Below, in pieces: positions 7,023 through 14,744 of a stretch of DNA of 17,726 nt. The stretch's first letter is position 1. The number at the start of each line of letters is the position of its first letter. Location: positions 1 to 17,726 of the forward strand of contig CALAYY010000217.1 in NCBI GenBank assembly GCA_937895465.1, given 5' to 3'. The position numbers and the translations under genes were made by a program. Source of the DNA: an uncultured Clostridia bacterium. Lineage in GTDB: Bacteria > Bacillota > Clostridia > Christensenellales > DUVY01. The notes beneath the pieces are model-generated. The model made no database searches. It had not been told where the DNA came from and was given only the letters and a program-made list of their open reading frames with translations.

Positions 7023-7585
7023 ATTAAACCTCCAAACAAACCAACTATAGACACCAAGACATTAAGCCCGTGAAATATGAAAAAAATTGAGGCTGTTGAT
7101 TTTAATGCTCTTGCCCATAAAAAATTGGGCAGTTGGTTGCGTGATATAAGATGATACGCTATATACAAAAAAATCGAACTCACAAAAAAATCCACCAAAA
7201 CACCTATGGTCTGCAAAAGAGGAAAGAAAAAGTATGTGAGATGAAAAGCACCCAAAATAAGATAATTAAAAGTAAATATAACTCTAATGTAATGATAAAC
7301 TTTAGGTTTTTGCAAAACAGGAAGCTGAAATCTTATAAAATGTATTATTACACGCATTATAAGCTCAAATACGCCATAAAAAACCAGTCCTCCAACAATA
7401 TAAAACCACCAACCAAAAGTCTCGGCAGAAGCCCCGTTAGTCCCCCAAGAGGACATATAAATAAGCATAGTCATATCCTGCGAAGAATACGCATTTGAAA
7501 AAGTTATACTTAATAACAACATTATAACTCCTGCAAGCGGAGGTATTCTGTCTATTATTTGGTTTATTTTTTTTGCAACTTTCAT
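7019..7585 (-). CDS. Five-helix integral membrane protein, unknown
   Basis: A 188-residue protein that I cannot assign to a family. Hydrophobic segments lie near residues 16-32, 58-80, 100-122, 127-147 and 163-186, with a basic cytoplasmic-like stretch around 83-97 (HFIRF...LQKPKVYH). AGGAG lies directly upstream of the ATG, only 7 bases after the holA stop. Its last codon overlaps the start of the M28-like gene in an ATGA arrangement, so the two are translated together and may form a membrane complex. No catalytic motif is visible. Confidence 0.8.
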   Translation of the reverse strand: MKVAKKINQIIDRIPPLAGVIMLLLSITFSNAYSSQDMTMLIYMSSWGTNGASAETFGWWFYIVGGLVFYGVFELIMRVIIHFIRFQLPVLQKPKVYHYIRVIFTFNYLILGAFHLTYFFFPLLQTIGVLVDFFVSSIFLYIAYHLISRNQLPNFLWARALKSTASIFFIFHGLNVLVSIVGLFGGLI

Positions 7586-7592
7586 ATCTCTC

Positions 7593-8552
7593 CTATATAT
7601 TGATTATATTAAGTATAGCCATATTGGAAGCAGCCAGAGGGTCGATTTTTCCGCTTTTTATACGAAATTCAAGACTTTGAAGTAAATCGCATATTTTTTT
7701 TAATTTTACTGCCCCAAATTTTTTTGAGTTGCTGACCAAGTATTTATATGCATATTCGTTGACACCCAGCTTCTTATATATATCGCCTGTGCTTTTATTG
7801 ACTGCGGTATATAACAGCTTTCTAAAATATGAATATACAGCCGTTATAAGATACACATTGTCCGTTCCGTAAGATAATGTATCCCATATCTTAAAAGCAT
7901 CATCAGGCTTTTTGCTCGCAAGACAATTGGTAAGCTCATATATCTTATATTCATCGTCTTTGATAGCAAGCTCTTTTATATCCTGCTCTATAATTATTTG
8001 GTCTGGTTTATATGACAGGATTTTATTAAGCTCTGTGGTTATTCTGCCCATATCTTTTGAACAATAAGCAATTAATGTATCTATAGCTGATTTTTCAATA
8101 TTATTTTGGCATTGGGTTCTGATGTAATTATTAAGTTCTGAAGTTTCAAGTTTTGAACAGTCTATTATCTCAGCTTTTTTTCCAAGCTTAGAAAAAAAGT
8201 CGCCTTCATTGCCAATAATTATCAAAACAGAACTCGGATTAGGGTCATCAAGATATTCTAATATAGGCTTGCCAGTATTTTTTTGACCGCCTGAATTCGA
8301 CTTTGATACAGAAAATCCCAAAGCCGCAACAACCCTATAATCAGAATCCCATGGCATAACCTTTAGGGCATTGACAATGTTTTCTTCGTTTTCATTTTCT
8401 GTATAAATATTGCAGTTAATAATGGGATTAGAAGCAATTTCACACAGCATATTGACAGCAGAATTAACCAGCCACTTATCCTCGCCTATTACAAGGTAAC
8501 ACGGTTTATATTTTTTGGATTGAATATGAGCTAGAAGGGCGTTATACTTCAT
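7593..8552 (-). CDS. holA: DNA polymerase III, delta subunit
   Basis: The delta subunit is the part of the clamp-loader that opens the beta sliding clamp. The 319-residue product starts KYNALLAHIQ, continues YLVIGEDKWLV (the usual YL..GED at the N-terminus), and shows the family's central region (RITTELNKILSY) and C-terminal helical domain (LLQSLEFRIKSGKIDP). I place the start at the ATG at 8552, since AAGG lies 8 bases before it; the in-frame ATG at 8567 has no ribosome binding site and would lengthen the overlap with the preceding gene from 11 to 26 bases. Lies in the comEC-holA order typical of Firmicutes, here with one membrane-protein gene between them. Confidence 0.92.
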   Translation of the reverse strand: MKYNALLAHIQSKKYKPCYLVIGEDKWLVNSAVNMLCEIASNPIINCNIYTENENEENIVNALKVMPWDSDYRVVAALGFSVSKSNSGGQKNTGKPILEYLDDPNPSSVLIIIGNEGDFFSKLGKKAEIIDCSKLETSELNNYIRTQCQNNIEKSAIDTLIAYCSKDMGRITTELNKILSYKPDQIIIEQDIKELAIKDDEYKIYELTNCLASKKPDDAFKIWDTLSYGTDNVYLITAVYSYFRKLLYTAVNKSTGDIYKKLGVNEYAYKYLVSNSKKFGAVKLKKICDLLQSLEFRIKSGKIDPLAASNMAILNIINI

Positions 8553-9102
8553 ATTGCTGACCTTCATCGATAACAGTCACATCGCCTTTTTTTGATAAGA
8601 TATTTTGCTTAATATCGATAAATTTTCTTTTTATATAATCCACCAGCTTGTCCAAAACTATACCCACAACAAGAGCATAAAGTGAAATTCCTATGGGGAT
8701 AAGGCTTATTAATCCCCATACAATATTATCTGCCTTGCCCCAAGCAAATATAAAAATCACATTAATGATTTTTAAAATAATTGACACAAGGTAAAGACCT
8801 CTTTTGACAGCTTTGTTTTTTATATATCCACCGATAATCAAAACATAAAAAGCAAATATAACGGTTAATAATCTCAAACCCAAAGTAAACCAAGCAAATA
8901 TTAATCTTCCTGAATGATTAACAGAATCAAAATAATGTGATAATGAGCCTTTTGAAATAAAAACCTCAAGCAATATCATCAATACCGATAATGATAAAAT
9001 AACTATTCCTGAGACAAGCCTAAATATTCTGACTCGCTTTTTTAGTGCTTGCGCTGTATCTTTTATGTTTATGTTAAAAAAATTAAGAAATTTTTCTTTC
9101 AT
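8542..9102 (-). CDS. Four-helix membrane protein between comEC and holA, unknown
   Basis: A 186-residue protein, not recognised. Four hydrophobic segments lie at roughly residues 27-47, 65-92, 102-123 and 128-150, followed by a charged C-terminal tail (KLVDYIKRKF...VIDEGQQYEV) that overlaps the holA start. The start is set at the ATG at 9102 (MKEKFLNFF), with a distant AAGG upstream; the ORF could extend to an ATG at 9159 but nothing resembles a ribosome binding site there, and the added residues look unlike coding sequence. It follows comEC by 61 bases without a terminator and is likely co-transcribed with it. Confidence 0.75.
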   Translation of the reverse strand: MKEKFLNFFNINIKDTAQALKKRVRIFRLVSGIVILSLSVLMILLEVFISKGSLSHYFDSVNHSGRLIFAWFTLGLRLLTVIFAFYVLIIGGYIKNKAVKRGLYLVSIILKIINVIFIFAWGKADNIVWGLISLIPIGISLYALVVGIVLDKLVDYIKRKFIDIKQNILSKKGDVTVIDEGQQYEV

Positions 9103-9163
9103 TAGTGTATTTCGCCTTAAAAATAATTTATTGATAATAATTTTAACATAAAACAGCATTTTG

Positions 9164-11305
9164 CTAAAGCGAAATAGTATAAGTGCCTGTTTTGGAAAGG
9201 TTTATAACATTATCAGCAGCAGTTTGCGTGCTTTTGACCAAATACAGCATACCGTCTAGAGTTGAATAATAATCATCAGATACTACAATATCAACCCTGC
9301 GGCACAAGGTAGAAAGCACTTCCAAAGATGATTGCTTATAAGTTAGAGGATAAAGAATTGATTTGCCGTTGACGGTAATAACCGTGCCAAGCCTTGTATG
9401 GTCATAGCTATGAGAATAAATACTCAAATCTTTAACTTTATAATTAATATTATCAAAAATCTGAATCACACCTATTTTAGCGGCTATTTCTATTTCATCG
9501 CATAATGCCCAGTCATCTGTTAAAACTGCTATTTTGTCAGTATAAAAAGTTTTGGCTATTAGAATTAGTGCGTTGACATCAGAGGGTTTTTGCGTAATTA
9601 TTATACTGTCAAGCTTTCGTATTTTTCGTGCAATAAGCTCATCTTTTATAAGATAATAATTATAATCATTAATTTCGCCGATAAGATATTTAGAGTCTTG
9701 CGATGTGGTAACTATACCTATATGTGATGTATAGCTGTCTAAAGCTATAAATGTGTTTTCTTTATAAACTGCCGAAATATTGGTCGCTGTAATCGAAACA
9801 GAAAAAAAGATAGCCAAAAGTATTGATACCAAGGCTCTTAACTTCTTATGGATATTAATATAACCGCCTAAGACAAAAACACCTAGATAATAAATAACTG
9901 CTAAACCGCCTAAAGAAAAGATAATTATTTCGGCATAAGGCAGATTGCCTATAAGAAATGTTGATTTGTTAACCAATAAGATTATCCAGCCAGCAGGCTT
10001 TAATAAAAAACCTAAAAAAGGCAATATCAATGCTAAAATGCTACTGGCAAACAGTAAAATAAATGCGATGTTAATTAAGGGAAGAAGTATAATATTGACT
10101 AAAAGAGAATAAACCGAAAAAGTATTAAAATAATATGCCATTAAAGGATATATTCCTATATTAGCCGACAAGGTCATTGCAATTAATTCACTTAAGCTCT
10201 TTCCCATTTTTCCTTTTAAGATTTTTTTCAAGACTTTGGATATAGGATTATAAAGACAAACTATTGCAAATACCGATACAAATGACAATAAAAAGGATAA
10301 GTCATATATATAAAGCGGTTTTATCAAAAACAAGATAATGCAAGCAAAACCCAGACTGTTAAGAGAATCTTGCCTATGTCCTGTGCTTTTTGACAACAGC
10401 AAAATTATACCCATAATGCCTGCTCTTGTTACTGACGGCACAAAATCGCATAAGGCGCAATAAAAAACAATGATAATTGATGTTAAAAAAAACTTTATTA
10501 ACCTAAAGCCTTTTATACGTGAAAGCAAAAAGCTGATACAAAAAATCAAAAAGCTGATGTTCATACCCGAAACAGCCAATATATGAGCAAGCCCTGAAGT
10601 CTTGTAGCTTTGGGACATTTGGGATGAAATAAAATCTTTTTCACCCGTTATCATGGCATAACTTACAGAAGCCGTATCAGAATTGTTGATATTATCAAAA
10701 ATCAAATTCTTTAGCTTCTCTCTTATATAAGACAATGCATCTGTCTTACCGCTGTATCGCCTGACATCATATTCATTGCAACTTAATGTATATTTTATAT
10801 CGTTTCTATACTGGTCATAATTGACTTTATCTTTATCAAACAGCTTAACAGGATTAAGTGTTCCGTTATAAATCATTAACTTGTCGCCAGCATTTAGGTC
10901 ATATAAATAACTCTCTTCATCCAAACTTATATAAGCTATTATCTTGCCGTCAATCTTAGTGCCGTCAACGTGAATGTCTTTTCCTGTCGCAATCAAAACA
11001 TCGTCTTTTTCAACAATGTCATCTGATAATGTAAAAATAATCTCGCCCTTTTCTTGTTTTCCCTGCCAAAATTTAATGGTCATTACTGTTGAAAGAACTA
11101 TAAATACACATAAAACACTGATTAAGACAATATTAAAAACACGCCGTTTAAAAAACAGGACAGCACCTACTGCTAAGCTGCATATTATAAGACTTAAAAT
11201 ACCTATGAAGTAATTTTGACGGTATATTTCGCATATTCCTAATATTAGTGCCCCAAAAATTATGCTGATAAAAAACAAAATACGATAATTGAGCAATTTT
11301 TTCAT
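9164..11305 (-). CDS. comEC: ComEC/Rec2 family DNA-uptake channel protein
   Basis: ComEC forms the inner-membrane channel through which single-stranded DNA enters during natural transformation. The 713 residues show three N-terminal hydrophobic segments (10-77), a soluble OB-like region (about 85-185), the competence domain starting near 225 with GLAHILAVSGMNI at 238-250, multiple helices to about 510, and a soluble C-terminal domain. That last domain normally has a metallo-beta-lactamase fold with an HxHxDH motif; here the equivalent place reads TQKPSDVNAL (571-580), without histidines, so hydrolase activity is unlikely. The promoter at 11355-11383 drives it and probably the four following genes. 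A weak GAGA precedes the ATG. No other competence genes are in the window. Confidence 0.9.
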   Translation of the reverse strand: MKKLLNYRILFFISIIFGALILGICEIYRQNYFIGILSLIICSLAVGAVLFFKRRVFNIVLISVLCVFIVLSTVMTIKFWQGKQEKGEIIFTLSDDIVEKDDVLIATGKDIHVDGTKIDGKIIAYISLDEESYLYDLNAGDKLMIYNGTLNPVKLFDKDKVNYDQYRNDIKYTLSCNEYDVRRYSGKTDALSYIREKLKNLIFDNINNSDTASVSYAMITGEKDFISSQMSQSYKTSGLAHILAVSGMNISFLIFCISFLLSRIKGFRLIKFFLTSIIIVFYCALCDFVPSVTRAGIMGIILLLSKSTGHRQDSLNSLGFACIILFLIKPLYIYDLSFLLSFVSVFAIVCLYNPISKVLKKILKGKMGKSLSELIAMTLSANIGIYPLMAYYFNTFSVYSLLVNIILLPLINIAFILLFASSILALILPFLGFLLKPAGWIILLVNKSTFLIGNLPYAEIIIFSLGGLAVIYYLGVFVLGGYINIHKKLRALVSILLAIFFSVSITATNISAVYKENTFIALDSYTSHIGIVTTSQDSKYLIGEINDYNYYLIKDELIARKIRKLDSIIITQKPSDVNALILIAKTFYTDKIAVLTDDWALCDEIEIAAKIGVIQIFDNINYKVKDLSIYSHSYDHTRLGTVITVNGKSILYPLTYKQSSLEVLSTLCRRVDIVVSDDYYSTLDGMLYLVKSTQTAADNVINLSKTGTYTISL

Positions 11306-11329
11306 CTAAAAAATCTCATTAATCTTTTT

Positions 11330-11359
11330 TTGAAAAGCCGAGCTATATACTTTTATTAT
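11330..11359 (+). promoter_or_regulatory. Promoter of the flippase gene
   Basis: TTGAAA at 11330-11335, an 18-base spacer and TATTAT at 11354-11359. Its -10 box overlaps that of the divergent comEC promoter. Confidence 0.6.
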
Positions 11360-11383
11360 AAAGAAATAAATGTTTAATTGCAA
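11355..11383 (-). promoter_or_regulatory. Promoter of comEC and the following genes
   Basis: On the minus strand TTGCAA (11383-11378), a 17-base spacer and TATAAT (11360-11355). The -10 box shares five positions with the -10 box of the divergent plus-strand promoter. Confidence 0.7.
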
Positions 11384-11396
11384 TTTTAAACGAGCA

Positions 11397-11412
11397 AGGA
11401 GTAACAAACATA
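11397..11412 (+). promoter_or_regulatory. Ribosome binding site and ATA start codon of the flippase gene
   Basis: AGGAG at 11397-11401, an 8-base spacer and ATA at 11410-11412. No conventional start codon lies in this frame between the TAA at 11359 and the GTG at 11458. Confidence 0.65.
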
Positions 11413-12915
11413 AAAGAATTATTAAAGACAGCAAGTACAATAGTTATATTTTCAATCGTGACTAAGATTATGGGATTCTTTTTCCGTGTTTATCTATCAG
11501 ATATGCTGGGCGCAGAAATGATGGGTATATATCAAGTTGCTTTTTCGGTCTTTATTGTTTTTTTGGTTATGGTTACAAGCGGAGTTCCTATAACCGTTAC
11601 TTCTCTTACAGCAAGATCACAGTTTGACGGTAATATCAATCAAAATTCAGCTGTAAGTTCAGCTGTAGTAATTAATTTAATAATATCATTAGGCACTGTT
11701 ATTATCGTGTTGTTTTTCCGTCCTATGTGGCAGCGTATCTTTACCAGTCCATTAAGCTTTCATATATTACTTTTTTTGATGCCTGCCGTAATTTTTTCTT
11801 CTATTGGAGATTCATTTAAGGGAAACATCTGGGGTAAAAAACGATATTTTACAGTATCTTTTATAGAACTTATAGAGCAAGCTGTAAGGATTTTGCTGTG
11901 TGTTTTATTGTTTTTATTCACTAAAGATAATTTGCTGCGTGCTAATTTGGCGGCAATTTCGCTGTCTTTAGCCTGTGCGGCAAGTTCAATTACTATGATG
12001 TTTTCTTATCGCAAATTGGGAGGAAATATAAGTCCGTCAGACGGTCATATAAAAAAGGTTTTTGAAATGTCTGCTCCCATAACCATTATGCGTGTTTCTT
12101 CTGCTCTTGTAAGCTTTTTGATAGCAATCATTATTCCAAACAGATTGGTTGCTTCAGGGCTTAGCGGAAGTGATGCAATGATAATTTACGGTTCTAGTGT
12201 GGGAATGTCTATGGGCTTTTTGTACTCGCCTATTACGCTTACAGGGGCTTTGGCAGTGGCCCTTGTGCCAAGACTCAATGAAGAATATGAATGTAAAAAC
12301 CTTATCTGTCTGGGAAATACAGCAAGAAACGCTTTGTCATTTTCAATAATGACCGCTTCTGTTTTTGTGCCGCTTTATCTAATAATGGGCGGAGAAATCG
12401 GACAGTTTATTTTTAAAAACCAATTATCAGGTCAATTTTTGATGCGGGCCGCTGTAGTAATAATTTCTCTTACAATCGAGCACATTACATCTTCAATGAT
12501 GAATTCGATGGGACTTCAAAATAAGGCATTTATTAATTATCTAGTCGGAACTGCCCTTTTGATTGCTTGTATTTGGTTTTTTACGCCGCTTATGGGAATT
12601 AACGCTTTAATATTGGGGCTAGGAATATCCAATACCGTAAGCGCAATAATGCATATATACTATATAAAAAAGCTCACAGCAATGAGGCTTGATTTTTTAA
12701 AAACCTTGGGACTTAATATTGTTTTTATGATTCCATCTTGCGCTCTAACATTGGTAGTAAAATCCTTACTTCATAACGCCCCTAGTATAATCAGCTTTTT
12801 GATTTGTGCATTCTTAGCAATTATATCTATAATAATTCTTAATGTATGCTTCGGCCTGCTTGATTTGTCAGCGTTTTTTGCTTTTAAAAAAAGAAAAAAG
12901 ACGGCACCTTTTTAA
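11410..12915 (+). CDS. spoVB: SpoVB-like polysaccharide/lipid flippase (MOP superfamily), probable AUA start
   Basis: A 501-residue polytopic membrane protein of the MurJ/Wzx/SpoVB group, which flip lipid-linked sugars; SpoVB is needed for spore cortex formation. The N-terminal region (TKIMGFFFRVYLSDMLG, then MGIYQVAFSVF and SGVPITVTSL) matches the family, as does the later block around LVPRLNEEY. About 14 hydrophobic segments are evident. The start is unusual: the first GTG (11458) has no ribosome binding site and would cut into the first helix, whereas AGGAG at 11397-11401 lies 8 bases before an in-frame ATA at 11410, giving (M)KELLKTASTIVIF. The frame is open back to a TAA at 11359 with no ATG, GTG or TTG. 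Divergent from comEC. The name SpoVB is by similarity; another member of the group remains possible. Confidence 0.8.
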   Translation: MKELLKTASTIVIFSIVTKIMGFFFRVYLSDMLGAEMMGIYQVAFSVFIVFLVMVTSGVPITVTSLTARSQFDGNINQNSAVSSAVVINLIISLGTVIIVLFFRPMWQRIFTSPLSFHILLFLMPAVIFSSIGDSFKGNIWGKKRYFTVSFIELIEQAVRILLCVLLFLFTKDNLLRANLAAISLSLACAASSITMMFSYRKLGGNISPSDGHIKKVFEMSAPITIMRVSSALVSFLIAIIIPNRLVASGLSGSDAMIIYGSSVGMSMGFLYSPITLTGALAVALVPRLNEEYECKNLICLGNTARNALSFSIMTASVFVPLYLIMGGEIGQFIFKNQLSGQFLMRAAVVIISLTIEHITSSMMNSMGLQNKAFINYLVGTALLIACIWFFTPLMGINALILGLGISNTVSAIMHIYYIKKLTAMRLDFLKTLGLNIVFMIPSCALTLVVKSLLHNAPSIISFLICAFLAIISIIILNVCFGLLDLSAFFAFKKRKKTAPF

Positions 12916-12919
12916 ACTC

Positions 12920-12946
12920 AAAAAAAATAATGATCTATTACATCAT
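12920..12946 (-). terminator. Weak possible terminator after the DUF488 cassette
   Basis: On the minus strand ATGAT (12946-12942) pairs with ATCAT (12934-12930), followed after one A by a T8 run at 12927-12920. The stem is short. It lies just past the restored end of the dual-OB-like gene and before the convergent flippase stop. Confidence 0.35.
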
Positions 12947-12952
12947 AAAACC

Positions 12953-13069
12953 TTAGCTTTCAAAGATTTTTGCGATAAACTTAAAGTATCCATTTTCTTT
13001 ACTCCATTCATCATCTGGCAGACTTATAATAATAATGGCTGAATCTATTGATGTAGATTTATCATAGTA
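12953..13069 (-). pseudogene. Out-of-frame C-terminal remnant of the dual-OB-like gene
   Basis: In the frame shifted relative to the upstream ORF, the minus strand reads YYDKSTSIDSAIIIISLP, then DDEWSKENGYFKFIAKIFES and a TAA. The IIIISLP and FKFIAKIF pattern resembles the end of dual-OB-type proteins (a strand, SL, then an aromatic-K-x-IA motif). One extra A in the AAAA tract at 13073-13070 would join it to the upstream ORF and give a 210-residue protein. It fills most of the apparent intergenic space up to the flippase gene. Confidence 0.65.
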
Positions 13070-13584
13070 TTTTGATCAGTAATAGATATATTTTCATAGT
13101 TCTTTCCGTTATAAAAAAAGGAAGCTTTACTTTTAATTCGTCCATTATCTTTTTTGATTCTATCAATGGTAAGATTGTTGACTTCAATCATTAATAATGA
13201 TCTATTTTGCTCTATAGCTTCATCATAACTTAATTTATAGCTTTGATTTCCAAAAATATATTTATGCTGTTCTAATGGATGTTTTTTAATAATATCTTTT
13301 AAAGAAATTTTATAAAGCTTTTTAAAAGGCTTTGATTCATCAATAGTAAAATTTTCTGATTGAATAATTGAACTATCCTTTCTTTTTATACATACTTCTA
13401 TAACATCAAAAACATCACAGTATGTATTATCCGATGCTTTCAAATTCTGTATAGACAAAGCACCAGCTATCGATGGTTCTTCAGAGCACAATCTAATCCA
13501 AGATCCGTCTTTTAAATTTATCCCCGCTACACAATAATTCTTATACTTGCTAGATTTCGTTAATATAACCATTTCAATAAACAT
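13045..13584 (-). CDS. Dual-OB-domain-like protein (DuOB type), truncated by a frameshift
   Basis: The 179-residue ORF starts FIEMVILTKSSKYKNYCVAG, then DGSWIRLCSEE, the usual opening of the dual-OB (DuOB) family often encoded next to DUF488 genes; this assignment is from pattern memory, with moderate certainty. The ATG at 13584 has AGGGGG 8 bases upstream. The last eight residues (NTMINLHQ) do not resemble the family, and the natural-looking C-terminus continues in another frame (12953-13069). A one-base loss at an A4 tract near 13070 explains this. It may be a true mutation, a sequencing or assembly error, or a tract that slips. The gene begins 23 bases after the second DUF488 gene and ends the three-gene cassette. 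Function unknown; OB folds usually bind nucleic acid. Confidence 0.7.
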   Translation of the reverse strand: MFIEMVILTKSSKYKNYCVAGINLKDGSWIRLCSEEPSIAGALSIQNLKASDNTYCDVFDVIEVCIKRKDSSIIQSENFTIDESKPFKKLYKISLKDIIKKHPLEQHKYIFGNQSYKLSYDEAIEQNRSLLMIEVNNLTIDRIKKDNGRIKSKASFFYNGKNYENISITDQNTMINLHQ

Positions 13585-13607
13585 TAGTATTTCCCCCTAT
13601 TTTATGT

Positions 13608-14048
13608 TTATAAGTGTATTATTTCAACATGTTTATCTATTTCACTAAAAACTCTAGCTACAAGTCTTCTATGGCATCTGTCAGGTTTTTCTTCTGAACA
13701 TAAGAGGCAAATATTATCTATATTTATATAATTATTTTTTATATGACTTTCTATGTTATTTTGTTTAATCTCTCTAAAAAAAATATCTTCATACCCTGTC
13801 CAATCTATATTTCCTAGCTTATATTGTTTTAATAGTTCTGCTGATGGTGCTAACTTAATATCATGAATATATTTAATATTAAACAAATCCTCCAGAAAAA
13901 ACTTTAAATCTATTTCTTTAGTAAATGCTGCCAATTGAGAAGTATTATTACGCCTTATATCCAATAAGACTTTTATACCATTATATTTAAGTAAATTGAA
14001 AAAAATTTTTGCCGTTTTTTTTGTGTATCCAATTGTAAATAATTTCAT
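13608..14048 (-). CDS. DUF488 family protein, short form
   Basis: A 146-residue protein of the DUF488 family: LFTIGYTKK at the N-terminus, LLDIRRNN at about 28-35 (family: DVR..P) and the cysteine motif CSEEKPDRCHRRL at 117-129. The family's biochemistry is not established as far as I know; the paired Cys and the CHR motif suggest a redox, metal or nucleotide-linked catalytic site. AGGAAG overlapping the end of the upstream gene serves as ribosome binding site, and only two bases separate the two DUF488 genes, so translation is coupled. It differs clearly from its neighbour in length and loops, so the pair is not a recent duplication. Confidence 0.88.
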   Translation of the reverse strand: MKLFTIGYTKKTAKIFFNLLKYNGIKVLLDIRRNNTSQLAAFTKEIDLKFFLEDLFNIKYIHDIKLAPSAELLKQYKLGNIDWTGYEDIFFREIKQNNIESHIKNNYINIDNICLLCSEEKPDRCHRRLVARVFSEIDKHVEIIHL

Positions 14049-14050
14049 AA

Positions 14051-14659
14051 TTATTCTTCCTGAGCCTTAAACCCAATTTCAAGGTTTTTCTTTTTATATG
14101 CATTGCCTATATAATTGTAATAAGAATTACCTTGATCAAAAAAAGATATTTGATCTCTATTAGGAAAATACTTATCAACTAAAATTTTATCAATTTCATC
14201 TTGAGATATAATCTCATTATAATCTAAAATATGAAGCACATTAAATCCCCTTAAAGAAAATTGATGACCAACAAGGATACTCCTATGACATTCTAAAGGA
14301 TCTTTTTCAGCACACATAAAAACAAAGTTCTGATTTAATTTTAATCCTGCAATAATTTTTTCTACACCATATAGAAATTGATTTGATTTAGCGAATATAT
14401 CAAAGTTTAAATATCCATCATTAGAATAAAAGTTCTTGTTAGCTTGTCTTGCTCCAAACTCATCTTTATAATTTCTATATAAAATTTTATTATCTTTTAA
14501 AACTTTACTTAAAAAATCTTTATTATAATCAGAATAATGTTTTGAATATGGCATACTTCTTACATCAATGAGACTTGTAATTTGGTATTTCTTTAATATA
14601 TTTAAAAATTGCTCAATATTAAATGCAGTATAACCAATTGAATATAATGTTCTATTCAT
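14051..14659 (-). CDS. DUF488 family protein, long form
   Basis: The 202-residue product has the family marks: LYSIGYT at residues 5-11, LIDVRSMPYSK at 30-40 and CAEKDPLECHR at 116-126. Compared with the short neighbour it has a C-terminal extension of about 50 residues (DKYFPNRDQISFFDQG and a Lys/Tyr-rich end). The start is the ATG at 14659, with AAAGG six bases upstream; the ORF extends to a TTG at 14665, but that codon abuts the ribosome binding site. First gene of the cassette, behind its own promoter (14698-14725). DNA here is visibly more AT-rich than in clpX or comEC, consistent with acquisition from elsewhere. The family's activity is not known to me. Confidence 0.88.
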   Translation of the reverse strand: MNRTLYSIGYTAFNIEQFLNILKKYQITSLIDVRSMPYSKHYSDYNKDFLSKVLKDNKILYRNYKDEFGARQANKNFYSNDGYLNFDIFAKSNQFLYGVEKIIAGLKLNQNFVFMCAEKDPLECHRSILVGHQFSLRGFNVLHILDYNEIISQDEIDKILVDKYFPNRDQISFFDQGNSYYNYIGNAYKKKNLEIGFKAQEE

Positions 14660-14697
14660 AAACAACCTTTAGTTTTTCAGTACTATCATTTGTTCCA

Positions 14698-14725
14698 ATT
14701 ATATACCCTTTTTAAAAAAAAGCAA
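14698..14725 (-). promoter_or_regulatory. Promoter of the DUF488 cassette
   Basis: On the minus strand TTGCTT (14725-14720), a 16-base spacer and TATAAT (14703-14698). It lies about 40 bases upstream of the ATG at 14659. Confidence 0.65.
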
Positions 14726-14744
14726 CAACTAAAGTTCTTATAAA

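Noticed and set aside
8553..8567. ATG at 8567 as the holA start
   Set aside because: No Shine-Dalgarno; the ATG at 8552 has AAGG 8 bases upstream and matches the usual N-terminal length.
12842..13042. 66-residue plus-strand ORF overlapping the end of the flippase gene
   Set aside because: It is an out-of-frame reading of the flippase end continuing over the antisense of the dual-OB remnant, with no ribosome binding site.
14660..14665. TTG at 14665 as the start of the long DUF488 gene
   Set aside because: It directly abuts the AAAGG ribosome binding site, which leaves no spacer; the ATG at 14659 fits.
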